Source: Zoogloea sp.
Lineage (GTDB): Bacteria > Pseudomonadota > Gammaproteobacteria > Burkholderiales > Rhodocyclaceae
Direction of reading: 5' to 3'
Length of the DNA: 32,433 nucleotides
Assembly (NCBI RefSeq): GCF_028693495.1
Contig: NZ_JAQUVG010000029.1
Span: 1-32,433, forward strand
The notes below the pieces were generated by a model that saw only the letters and a list, made by a program, of their open reading frames with translations, was not told where the DNA came from and made no database searches. Positions 18,642-32,433 of the stretch are shown here, in pieces (position 1 is the stretch's first letter; every line of letters starts with the position of its first letter). The translations under genes were made by a program, and so were the position numbers.

Positions 18642-18675
18642 CTGTCGAGGCGTGAAACATCTTGCGCCTCGACAG
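18642..18675. promoter_or_regulatory. Perfect 11-base inverted repeat upstream of the response regulator
   Basis: CTGTCGAGGCG (18642-18652) and CGCCTCGACAG (18665-18675) are exact inverted copies around a 12-base centre. It lies between the prmB stop and the response-regulator start. On neither strand is it followed by a T-run, so it is not a classical terminator; it could be an operator or a leader hairpin. The rest of the 132-base spacer shows nothing else I can name. Confidence 0.5.
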
Positions 18676-18732
18676 GCTCCTGTTAACGGCAAACTTCGGG
18701 GAGTCTTGATGCTCAGTGCGGAGGGTGTGCTC

Positions 18733-22033
<3,301 letters not shown>

Positions 22034-22055
22034 CGGGCGGCCTGCAGAAAAGGAT

Positions 22056-22077
22056 GGGGCCGCCCATGGGCGGCCCC
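22056..22077 (-). terminator. Perfect 22-base palindrome between dapD and pilU, possible attenuator
   Basis: Arms GGGGCCGCCCA and TGGGCGGCCCC are exact inverted copies. Read in the direction of the dap genes, it begins 16 bases after the dapD stop and is followed by ATCCTTTTCT, a weak U-tract. It could terminate partially and lower pilU-dapE-prmB expression, or act as an RNA-stabilising 3' end. Confidence 0.5.
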
Positions 22078-22093
22078 TGGCTGGTCAGCTGCC

Positions 22094-22957
22094 TCAGTCG
22101 CGCAGCAGTTCGTTGATGCTGGTCTTGGCCCGGGTCTGGGCGTCGACCTTCTTGACGATCACGGCGCAGTACAGGCTGTACCTGCCATCGGCAGACGGCA
22201 GGTTGCCGGAGACCACGACGGAACCCGCGGGCACCCGGCCATAGGTCACCTCACCGGTGGCACGGTCGTAGATCTTGGTGCTCTGACCGATGTATACGCC
22301 CATGGAGATGACACAGTTGTCTTCCACGATCACGCCCTCCACTACTTCGGAGCGGGCGCCGATGAAACAGTTGTCACCGATGATGGTGGGGTTGGCCTGG
22401 AGCGGCTCCAGCACGCCGCCGATGCCGACACCGCCGGAAAGATGAACGTTCTTGCCGATCTGGGCGCACGAACCGACGGTCGCCCAGGTGTCCACCATGG
22501 CGCCCTCGTCCACATAGGCACCAATATTCACATAGGAGGGCATCAGGACCACGCCCTTGCCGATGAAGCTGCCGTGACGGACGGTAGCGTTCGGGACCAC
22601 GCGGAAGCCGCCGTTGGCGAAGTCATGGGCATCGTAGTGGTCGAACTTGGTCGGAACCTTGTCGAAGTAGCGGGTGCCACTCTCGATGACCTGGTTGTCG
22701 TGGGTGCGGAAATACAGCAGCACGGCCTTCTTCAGCCACTGGTGGGTGACCCACTCGCCGTTGATCTTTTCGGCGACCCGCAGCTTGCCCTGGTCCAGTT
22801 CGTTGATCACATGTTCGATGGCTTCGATCTGCTCCCGGGTGGCGCTCGCGGCGGACAGCTCGGTGCGGCGCTCCCAGAGATCTTCGATCAGGGCGGAGAA
22901 GGGATTTTCGTGATGGGTCATGATGTGCAGATGATTGGGGTCGAGATGGGAGGTCAT
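22094..22957 (-). CDS. dapD: 2,3,4,5-tetrahydropyridine-2,6-dicarboxylate N-succinyltransferase
   Basis: Succinyl-CoA-dependent acyltransferase starting the succinylase branch of diaminopimelate synthesis. Core motifs are [29 protein letters not shown], and the left-handed beta-helix stretch [20 protein letters not shown] to [13 protein letters not shown]. Two starts compete: ATG 22957 overlaps the dapC stop as ATGA and gives 287 residues; ATG 22921 gives 275 residues, the usual family length, but lacks a Shine-Dalgarno. I list the coupled start. Identity is certain, the N-terminus is not. Confidence 0.96.
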   Translation of the reverse strand: MTSHLDPNHLHIMTHHENPFSALIEDLWERRTELSAASATREQIEAIEHVINELDQGKLRVAEKINGEWVTHQWLKKAVLLYFRTHDNQVIESGTRYFDKVPTKFDHYDAHDFANGGFRVVPNATVRHGSFIGKGVVLMPSYVNIGAYVDEGAMVDTWATVGSCAQIGKNVHLSGGVGIGGVLEPLQANPTIIGDNCFIGARSEVVEGVIVEDNCVISMGVYIGQSTKIYDRATGEVTYGRVPAGSVVVSGNLPSADGRYSLYCAVIVKKVDAQTRAKTSINELLRD

Positions 22958-24174
22958 GCAAGTGGCCTGTCTTGGAGTTGTTGGGCGAAGCGCACGATGC
23001 GCTCGGCAGCTTCGACACACTCTGCCAGGTCGGCCACCAGAGCGATGCGCACGAATCCGGCGCCTGGGTTGATGCCGTGGGCTTCTCGGGCGAGGAAGCT
23101 GCCCGGCAGAACCGTCACATTATATTCGGCCTGCAGGCGACGAGCGAACTCGGTATCCGACAGCCCGAGCCGGGTAACGTTCGCCCAGAGGTAGAAGCCC
23201 GCGTCGGGCAAGGATACATCCAGCCAGGGCTGGAGCATGGGGGTGATGGCCGCGAATTTCTCGCGGTACTGGCGGCGGTTCTCGGCCACATGGGCTTCAT
23301 CGTTCCAGGCGGCGGCGGAGGCGGCCTGCACGCTGGGGCTCATGGCGCAGCCGTGGTAGGTGCGATAGAGAAGGAAGCGCTTGAGGATCGCCGCGTCTCC
23401 GGCCACGAAGCCGGAACGCATGCCTGGTACGTTGGAACGCTTGGAGAGGCTCGAGAACATCACCACGTTGCGGAAGTCGGTCCGGCCCAGGCGGTGGGCG
23501 GCTTCCAGCCCGCCGACGGGCCGCTGGGCATCGTCGAAGTAGATCTCCGAGTAGCATTCGTCCGCGGCGATCACGAAGCCGTGGCGATCGGACAGGGCAA
23601 ACAGGGTCGCCCATTCGTCCAGCGACAGCACCCGCCCCGTGGGGTTGCCCGGAGAGCATACATAGACCAGCTGGACCCGCTGCCATTCGGCGTCGCTGAC
23701 GGACCCGAAGTCCGAGCCGAAGTTGTCCCCGGGCAGCGTGTTGATGAAACAGGGCTGGGCGCCGGCCAGATAGGCGGCACCCTCGTAGATCTGGTAGAAG
23801 GGATTGGGGCAGACGACCAGGGGCGCGGGCTGGCTGCCGTCGATGACGCATTGGGCAAAGGCGAACAAGGCCTCCCGGGAGCCGTTGACCGGCAGGACCT
23901 GGCTGGCGGCACTCACCTGGGGAAGCCCGTAACGGCGCTCCAGCCAGCCCGCAATGGACTGGCGCAGGGCGTCGGAGCCCTGGGTGGTCGGATAGTTGGC
24001 GAGTCCGGCGAGGTTCTCCACCAGGCTCTGACGGATGAAATCCGGCGTCGCGTGCTGGGGCTCGCCGATCGACAGGCGGATGGCCTTGAGGTCGGCGGGG
24101 GGCGTGATGCCTTCGAACAGGGCGCGGAGCTTTTCGAAGGGATAGGGGTGGAGCTGGTCGAGCAGGGGGTTCAC
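22954..24174 (-). CDS. dapC: Succinyldiaminopimelate transaminase
   Basis: PLP aminotransferase (fold I) for the step between DapD and DapE. The 406 residues begin [20 protein letters not shown] and include [26 protein letters not shown] and the PLP lysine Lys245 in [14 protein letters not shown]. It starts with GTG at 24174 and no near ATG exists. It heads the minus-strand dapC-dapD-pilU-dapE-prmB run and is divergent from smc. A minus-strand TATAAT lies about 90 bases upstream. Confidence 0.94.
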   Translation of the reverse strand: MNPLLDQLHPYPFEKLRALFEGITPPADLKAIRLSIGEPQHATPDFIRQSLVENLAGLANYPTTQGSDALRQSIAGWLERRYGLPQVSAASQVLPVNGSREALFAFAQCVIDGSQPAPLVVCPNPFYQIYEGAAYLAGAQPCFINTLPGDNFGSDFGSVSDAEWQRVQLVYVCSPGNPTGRVLSLDEWATLFALSDRHGFVIAADECYSEIYFDDAQRPVGGLEAAHRLGRTDFRNVVMFSSLSKRSNVPGMRSGFVAGDAAILKRFLLYRTYHGCAMSPSVQAASAAAWNDEAHVAENRRQYREKFAAITPMLQPWLDVSLPDAGFYLWANVTRLGLSDTEFARRLQAEYNVTVLPGSFLAREAHGINPGAGFVRIALVADLAECVEAAERIVRFAQQLQDRPLA

Positions 24175-24259
24175 GTTGGGCGGGAGTCCTGTAGGCAGCC
24201 CTCGGGGGGCGGGATGGTGGGAAGCCGGATCATCGCCGGCTGGCCTCGTCCAAGGCCGG

Positions 24260-24269
24260 TGGTATTATA
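24260..24269. promoter_or_regulatory. Overlapping divergent -10 elements between dapC and smc
   Basis: On the plus strand TGGTATTAT (24260-24268) is an extended -10 toward smc. On the minus strand, bases 24269-24264 read TATAAT, a consensus -10 toward dapC. They share five bases. Neither has a recognisable -35. This AT-rich patch is the only one in the GC-rich 171-base spacer. Confidence 0.5.
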
Positions 24270-24345
24270 GCGGCCGCCTGCGATGCGGCACTGCAGCATC
24301 CGTGTTTTCACCCCTTTCGGTCTACCTTCTTCGGCCAGGAATTCC

Positions 24346-27300
24346 GTGCGTCTAGCCAAACTCAAGCTCGCTGGTTTCAAGACCTTCGTCGACCCGACGA
24401 CCGTGCTTACGCCCGGCAATCTGGTGGGTGTGGTGGGGCCGAACGGCTGCGGCAAGTCCAACATCATCGATGCCGTGCGCTGGGTGCTGGGGGAGTCCCG
24501 GGCTTCCGCGCTCCGGGGCGGGTCGATGATGGACGTGATCTTCAACGGCTCCACCACCCGCAAGCCGGTATCCCGGGCCAGTGTGGAGCTGGTCTTCGAT
24601 AACTCTGAAGGCAGGGCGGCCGGTCAGTGGAAGCCCTATGCGGAGGTGTCCGTCAAGCGGGTTCTGGATCGCAGTGGGGAATCCACTTATTTCATCAACG
24701 GGGTTCAGGTGCGTCGGAAGGACGTGATCGACCTGTTCCTGGGTACCGGCCTCGGCCCTAGGGCCTATGCGATCATCGAGCAGGGCATGATTTCGCGGAT
24801 CATCGAAGCCAAGCCGGAGGAGGTGCGGGGTTTTCTGGAGGAGGCAGCGGGGGTCACCAAGTACCGGGAGCGGCGCAAGGAGACGGAAGGGCGCCTGTCC
24901 GATGCCCGGGACAACCTGGCCCGCCTCGAAGACATCCGCAACGAGCTGGGTCAGCAGCTGGGCAGGCTGGAGGTTCAGGCTGCCGTGGCAGAGAAATACC
25001 GCAGCCTCCAGGCGGGCCTCTCCGAGCGCCAGAGCCTCCTGTGGCTGATGAAGCGCAACGAGGCACGGTCGGAGCGTGTCCGCCTGATGGAGGAACTGGC
25101 TGCGGCTACCCGTAGGATAGAGGCGGATTCAAGCCGTCTGCAGGAGCTGGATGCTCAGCTGGAGGAGGCCCGTGGGGCCCAGCAGGCAGCCAATGAGGGG
25201 GTTCAGCATGCCCAGACGGCCTTGTTTGCGGTCAGCTCCGAGCTGACCCGGCTTGAAGGTGAGCTGGCCCGTCTGCAGGACAGCCGCCGCATTCTGGAGA
25301 GCCGGCTGGCCCAGCTGGAGCGGGACGAGGCCCAGTGGCGGAGCCAGCTGGCCAGTCTTGAGGCCGATGACGAGCGCTGGCAGACCCTCCTTGATAACGC
25401 GGTCCTGCGGGCAGAGCAGGCCGCGGCCCGCCATGGGGAGCTCAGCGATCGCCTGCCGGAGGCGGAGGAGGGGCTGCGCTCGGCGGATGCCACCGCCGCG
25501 GCGGTACGCCGGGAGCTGAATCAGGCGGAGCAGCAGATCCGCGTCGAGGAGGCCCACCGGGTGTCCAGCGCGCGGGGGCTCGATACGCTGGCCCAGCGGC
25601 GAGCGCGCCTGGAGCATGAGCAGGGCGCCGTGCAGGCGCCCGACCTGCGGGAAACAGCCCGGCGGGAGGCCGCGCTCGCAGAGGCTGAGGAGACCCTGGC
25701 GATGCGCCAGGGGGACATGACCGACGCCCAGATCCGTCTGCCCGCCGTCCAGCAGCACCTCAAGCTGGCCCTCGACGCCGAGCGCCAGGTCCAGCGCCGG
25801 GCCACGGAGCTGCGCGCCCGGCGGGATGCCCTCCAGCAACTGCAGAACAAGGTTCAGTCCCAGGGGCAGCTGGGGGACTGGCTGAAGCGCCACACGCTGG
25901 ATGCGCTCCGGCCCCTGTGGCAGCGGATCCAGGTGGCGGCCGGTTGGGAGCTGGCCCTGGAGGCGGTGTTAAGGGAGCGGCTGGGGGCCTTGCCTGTGTC
26001 GGACGGCCAGCAGGTCCTGGCGGCCCTGGAGGATCGGGTGCCCAGCGCGGTGGCCTTCCTGCTCCCAGATGAGGGCGCAGCCCCCGTGCCCTGTGCTGCA
26101 CCGGAGGGAACCAGGCCCTTGCTGGAGCTGGTGGATGCCGACGAGGCGCTCCGGCCTGTGCTTGCGTCCTGGCTGGCACGGGTTTTTGTGGTGGATCGGT
26201 TGGCTGACTGGCTGGACCGTCGCCCGGCCCTACCGGCCGGCATCCTGCTGGTTTCCCGGGAGGGACGCCTCCTGGATCGCCATTCCCTGGGGCACTATGC
26301 TCCGGACTCCCGAACCCATGGAGTCATCGAGCGCCAGCGGGAAATCGAGCAGCTGGCCGTCGAGCTGGAGCGCACGGAGGAAGAGGCGGTACTTGCCCAC
26401 GAGGCCGTGAGCCATGCGGAGACGGAGGCGAGCCAGGTGCAGGAGGGGTTGACCCGGCTGCGTCGGGATGTTCAGGCGCTGCAGGCCCGGGTCCATGGGG
26501 AGCAGGTGGAGGTTCTCAAACTCAATCAGGCACGGCTCCGGTACGAGGAGCGCTGTGCCCAGATCGGACGTGATCTGGGCGAAATCGCCCATGCCGAGCA
26601 GGCCGAGCGGGATCGCCTGTTCCGGGCGGAAACCGAACTGGAGCGGAGCCAGGAACTGGCCGGGCTCCAGCGGGGCCGGCTGGATGCGGCCGAGGCCGTG
26701 CGCCTGGAAAGGGAGCAGGTGCTGCGGGAAACCCGTGCCCTTGAGCAGGCCCTTGCCCGGGAGCTGCAGGAGGCCCGTCATTCGGAGCGGGAATGTGCGA
26801 GCAAGCTCGAAGACATTAGCCGCAACCGGGCCCTGGCGGCGGAGCAACTGGAGCGCATTGCCGAAGAGCTGGAGGAGCGCAGGGAAACCCTGATGGAGAT
26901 CGATGAGGTCTCGGTGGCGGCAGCGTTGCAAGCAGCTCTGCTCCTGCGCGGAGAGCGGGAGGGGGCGCTATCGTCCAGTCGGAATGTTCTGGAAGAGGCC
27001 AATGCACGCCTGCGGGGGCTCGAGGCAGATCGTCAGCGCACCGAGCAGGCGGCGCTGCCTCAGCGTGAGCGGGTGGCGGATCTGCGCCTGCGGGCCCAGG
27101 CTGCCGAGCTTGCCGAAGGCCAGCATGCGGCCCGGCTGGAAGAAGCGGGCGCGGATGAGTCCGTCCTCATGCCCTTGCTGACCCCTGACTTGAAAGAGGG
27201 GGTGCTTCAGCGCGAGGTGGCTCGCCTGGGGCGGGAAATCGCCGATCTGGGCCCTGTCAACCTTGCGGCCCTTGACGAGTTAAAGGCGGCTTCGGAGCGC

Positions 27301-27870
27301 AAGACCTACCTGGATGTGCAGACCGATGACCTGCTGGGGGCCATCGAGACCCTCGAGGATGCGATCCGCAGGATTGACAGAGAAACGCGGGAGCAGCTGC
27401 AGGAGACGTACAATACGGTTAATCGTCATTTTGGCAGTTTGTTCCCCATGTTGTTTGGTGGGGGAGAAGCGCGGCTGGTCCTGACGGGTGATGAAATCCT
27501 GGATGCCGGGATTTCCATCGTGGCGCAGCCGCCGGGGAAGAAGAACAGTTCGATCCAGCTGCTTTCGGGCGGCGAGAAGGCCTTGACTGCGATTGCGCTG
27601 GTGTTTTCCATGTTCCAGCTCAATCCGGCGCCTTTCTGCATGCTGGACGAGGTAGACGCACCCCTGGACGATTCGAATACCGAGCGGTATTGCCAGATGG
27701 TCAGGCGCATGTCGTCCCAGACCCAGTTCGTATTCATCAGCCACAGCAAGATCACCATGGAGATCGCGCAGCAGCTGGTGGGCGTCACGATGCAGGAGCA
27801 GGGGGTGTCGAGAGTGGTGGAAGTGGATATCGAAGAAGCGCTGCGCCTGGCCGAGACGGCCGCAGCCTGA
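24346..27870 (+). CDS. smc: Chromosome segregation ATPase SMC
   Basis: Structural maintenance of chromosomes protein that forms a dimeric DNA-organising ring with ScpA/ScpB. The 1174 residues have Walker A GPNGCGKSN (31-39), two long coiled coils rich in Glu/Arg/Gln, a hinge at about 520-660, the signature LLSGGEKALTAIAL and Walker B MLDEVDAPLDD near residue 1100. I set the start at GTG 24346 (MRLAKLKLAGFKTFVDPTT), because AGGA is five bases upstream and this is the family N-terminus; an in-frame ATG at 24283 would add 21 unrelated residues. scpA/scpB are not in the window. Confidence 0.97.
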   Translation: MRLAKLKLAGFKTFVDPTTVLTPGNLVGVVGPNGCGKSNIIDAVRWVLGESRASALRGGSMMDVIFNGSTTRKPVSRASVELVFDNSEGRAAGQWKPYAEVSVKRVLDRSGESTYFINGVQVRRKDVIDLFLGTGLGPRAYAIIEQGMISRIIEAKPEEVRGFLEEAAGVTKYRERRKETEGRLSDARDNLARLEDIRNELGQQLGRLEVQAAVAEKYRSLQAGLSERQSLLWLMKRNEARSERVRLMEELAAATRRIEADSSRLQELDAQLEEARGAQQAANEGVQHAQTALFAVSSELTRLEGELARLQDSRRILESRLAQLERDEAQWRSQLASLEADDERWQTLLDNAVLRAEQAAARHGELSDRLPEAEEGLRSADATAAAVRRELNQAEQQIRVEEAHRVSSARGLDTLAQRRARLEHEQGAVQAPDLRETARREAALAEAEETLAMRQGDMTDAQIRLPAVQQHLKLALDAERQVQRRATELRARRDALQQLQNKVQSQGQLGDWLKRHTLDALRPLWQRIQVAAGWELALEAVLRERLGALPVSDGQQVLAALEDRVPSAVAFLLPDEGAAPVPCAAPEGTRPLLELVDADEALRPVLASWLARVFVVDRLADWLDRRPALPAGILLVSREGRLLDRHSLGHYAPDSRTHGVIERQREIEQLAVELERTEEEAVLAHEAVSHAETEASQVQEGLTRLRRDVQALQARVHGEQVEVLKLNQARLRYEERCAQIGRDLGEIAHAEQAERDRLFRAETELERSQELAGLQRGRLDAAEAVRLEREQVLRETRALEQALARELQEARHSERECASKLEDISRNRALAAEQLERIAEELEERRETLMEIDEVSVAAALQAALLLRGEREGALSSSRNVLEEANARLRGLEADRQRTEQAALPQRERVADLRLRAQAAELAEGQHAARLEEAGADESVLMPLLTPDLKEGVLQREVARLGREIADLGPVNLAALDELKAASERKTYLDVQTDDLLGAIETLEDAIRRIDRETREQLQETYNTVNRHFGSLFPMLFGGGEARLVLTGDEILDAGISIVAQPPGKKNSSIQLLSGGEKALTAIALVFSMFQLNPAPFCMLDEVDAPLDDSNTERYCQMVRRMSSQTQFVFISHSKITMEIAQQLVGVTMQEQGVSRVVEVDIEEALRLAETAAA

Positions 27871-27890
27871 GCTGGAAACAAGGGAAATCG

Positions 27891-31101
<3,211 letters not shown>

Positions 31102-31103
31102 TG

Positions 31104-31976
31104 ATGAACAAGGTAACGAAAGCCGTGTTTCCCGTGGCGGGTCTGGGAAGCCGCTTCCTGCCGGCGACCAAGGCCAGCCCCAAGGAGATGATGCCGGTTG
31201 TGGATAAGCCCCTGATCCAGTACGCGGTCGAGGAGGCTGTCGCGGCCGGGATGACCGACCTGGTCTTCATCACCGGTCGTTCCAAGCGGGCCATTGAGGA
31301 CCATTTCGACACGGCTTACGAGCTTGAAACCGAACTGGAAGTGCGGGGTAAGGCCGAACTCCTGAAGATCGTCCGCGATACCGTGCCGTCTCATGTGAAT
31401 TGCATCTATATCCGTCAGCCTGCAGCCCTTGGCCTGGGCCACGCCGTGCTGTGCGCAGCGCCAGTGGTTGGCGAGGAGCCTTTTGCGGTGCTTCTGGCCG
31501 ATGATCTGCTGGATTCCCGGGCAGAAGTCCCGGTCATGAAACAGATGGCTGATGTGTTCCATGATCACCGCTGCTCCGTACTGGGCGTCATGAATGTCCG
31601 CCGGGAGCAGACCGGGCAGTACGGTATTGTTTCGACGGAGCGGGACAGTGGTGAGATCCAGCGTATCACCGGCATCGTCGAAAAGCCCAAGCCCGAGGAG
31701 GCTCTGTCCACCCAGGCGGTGATTGGCCGCTACATCCTCACCGGGCGGATCTTCGAGCACCTGCGCACGCTCAAGCCAGGGGCCGGTGGCGAGCTCCAGC
31801 TGACCGACGCGATTGCCTCCCTGCTGGAGGAGGAGGCTGTACTGGCCTACCAGTTCAGGGGAGTTCGCTATGATTGCGGCTCCAAGCTGGGCTATCTTCA
31901 GGCAACGGTCGAACTGGCCCTGAAACATCCGGAAGTGGGGGAAGACTTTGCGGCCTTCCTGGCCAGCCGAGCCTGA
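31104..31976 (+). CDS. galU: UTP-glucose-1-phosphate uridylyltransferase
   Basis: Makes UDP-glucose for exopolysaccharide, LPS core and related glycans. The 290 residues begin [20 protein letters not shown], then [20 protein letters not shown], the nucleotide-binding and sugar-phosphate motifs of GalU; LLADDLL holds the metal-binding Asp. ATG 31104 has GGAG five bases upstream. ATG 31101, which shares a base with the ligA stop, is the alternative and adds one Met. The gene ends at a strong bidirectional terminator. Confidence 0.96.
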   Translation: MNKVTKAVFPVAGLGSRFLPATKASPKEMMPVVDKPLIQYAVEEAVAAGMTDLVFITGRSKRAIEDHFDTAYELETELEVRGKAELLKIVRDTVPSHVNCIYIRQPAALGLGHAVLCAAPVVGEEPFAVLLADDLLDSRAEVPVMKQMADVFHDHRCSVLGVMNVRREQTGQYGIVSTERDSGEIQRITGIVEKPKPEEALSTQAVIGRYILTGRIFEHLRTLKPGAGGELQLTDAIASLLEEEAVLAYQFRGVRYDCGSKLGYLQATVELALKHPEVGEDFAAFLASRA

Positions 31977-32037
31977 CTCCCCGGCCATAAAAAAAGCGCG
32001 ACATCTGTCGCGCTTTTTTTATGGCCGGGGAGGAGTC
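31975..32037. terminator. Bidirectional intrinsic terminator between galU and typA
   Basis: A 23-base perfect inverted repeat (31981-32003 and 32006-32028) has GCGCGACA/TGTCGCGC at its tip, flanked by seven A on the left and seven T on the right, so it reads as hairpin plus U-tract on both strands. Pairing resumes with GACTCC (31975-31980) and GGAGTC (32032-32037) after a three-base bulge. The left end overlaps the galU stop codon. Confidence 0.97.
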
Positions 32038-32054
32038 CCGGTTGCTCTGAAGGA

Positions 32055-32433
32055 TCAGGCTTCTTCGCGGGCGGCACGCTTGCGGTCGTGTTCCTTCAGG
32101 AAACGCTTGCGCAGACGGATGCTCTTGGGGGTGATTTCCACGATCTCGTCATCGGCAATGAATTCGATGGCGGATTCGAGGGTCAGCTGGATCGGGTTGA
32201 TCAGGCGTACGGCTTCGTCGGTGCCGGAGGCGCGCACGTTGGTGAGCTGCTTGCCCTTGATCGGGTTCACCACCAGATCGTTGTCGCGGGTGTGGATGCC
32301 GATGATCATGCCTTCGTACAGGGCATCGCCCGGGCTCACGAACATGCGGCCACGGTCCTGCAGGTTCCACAGGGCGTAGGCCACGGCTTCACCGTCGTTC
32401 TGGGAGATCAGCACGCCGTTGCGACGCTCGGCC
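32055..32433 (-). CDS. typA: Ribosome-associated GTPase TypA/BipA, 5' part missing
   Basis: Translational GTPase of the EF-G-like family needed for stress and low-temperature growth and 50S assembly. Only the last 125 residues lie in the window; the frame is open to the window edge. They match the BipA-specific C-terminal domain: DGEAVAYALWNLQDRG, FVSPGDALYEGMIIGIH, DLVVNPIKGKQLTNVRASG and TPKSIRLRKRFL. The GTPase domain is outside. It is convergent with galU, with the terminator 18 bases beyond its stop. Confidence 0.97.
   Translation of the reverse strand, partial: AERRNGVLISQNDGEAVAYALWNLQDRGRMFVSPGDALYEGMIIGIHTRDNDLVVNPIKGKQLTNVRASGTDEAVRLINPIQLTLESAIEFIADDEIVEITPKSIRLRKRFLKEHDRKRAAREEA

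Noticed and set aside
24283-24345. N-terminal 21-residue extension of SMC from ATG 24283
   Set aside because: No homology-like character, and the Shine-Dalgarno AGGA is placed for GTG 24346.

Overview
The window is a 32.4 kb, GC-rich, densely packed stretch of proteobacterial chromosome made almost wholly of housekeeping genes. Gene content and order point to a betaproteobacterium, with Rhodocyclales-like lineages my best guess: the infB-rbfA-truB-rpsO-pnp block, trmJ-cysE-iscR leading into a full isc operon, dapC-dapD with pilU and dapE-prmB, and smc-zipA-ligA. This taxonomic call is inferred from synteny and protein character, not from a search. I see no rRNA, tRNA, CRISPR array, insertion sequence, integrase or prophage gene, and no gene-free stretch over 300 bases. 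The longest gaps are the roughly 195-base rpsO-pnp spacer and the roughly 170-base dapC/smc divergent spacer.

Layout. Positions 1-5972 (+) hold the translation and RNA-decay cluster: the 3' part of infB, then rbfA, truB, rpsO with its own sigma70-like promoter, and pnp, closed by a strong terminator. Positions 6125-8154 (+) hold a gabD-type aldehyde dehydrogenase overlapped by a small methyltransferase gene. Positions 8135-9574 (-) hold tesA and suhB. Divergent from suhB, 9652-11233 (+) holds trmJ and cysE. Positions 11341-18052 (+) hold the Fe-S assembly operon: iscR, an extra cysteine desulfurase, iscS, iscU, iscA, hscB, hscA, fdx, iscX. On the minus strand, 24174 down to 18151 holds dapC, dapD, pilU, dapE, prmB and a stand-alone receiver-domain response regulator. 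Positions 24346-31976 (+) hold smc, zipA, ligA and galU. The window ends in the 3' part of typA (bipA) on the minus strand, separated from galU by a near-perfect bidirectional terminator.

How the genes work together. CysE makes the O-acetylserine that becomes cysteine, the desulfurases take sulfur from cysteine, IscU/IscA/HscBA/Fdx build and deliver Fe-S clusters, and IscR senses cluster status. The sequence supports regulatory coupling: one close match to the E. coli IscR type 1 site lies over the iscR promoter, and a second, with a perfect core, lies just upstream of cysE. DapD, DapC and DapE are three consecutive steps of the succinylase route to diaminopimelate and lysine, and are co-oriented with a twitching-motility ATPase (pilU) and a ribosomal protein L3 methyltransferase (prmB). 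SMC, ZipA and LigA serve chromosome organisation, division and replication.

I find no convincing previously undescribed system. The observations most worth follow-up are the predicted IscR operator at cysE, the second cysteine desulfurase without the C-terminal tail of IscS, the shared -10 region between divergent dapC and smc, the His/Asp-rich N-terminus of PrmB, and several unexplained hairpins inside operons.
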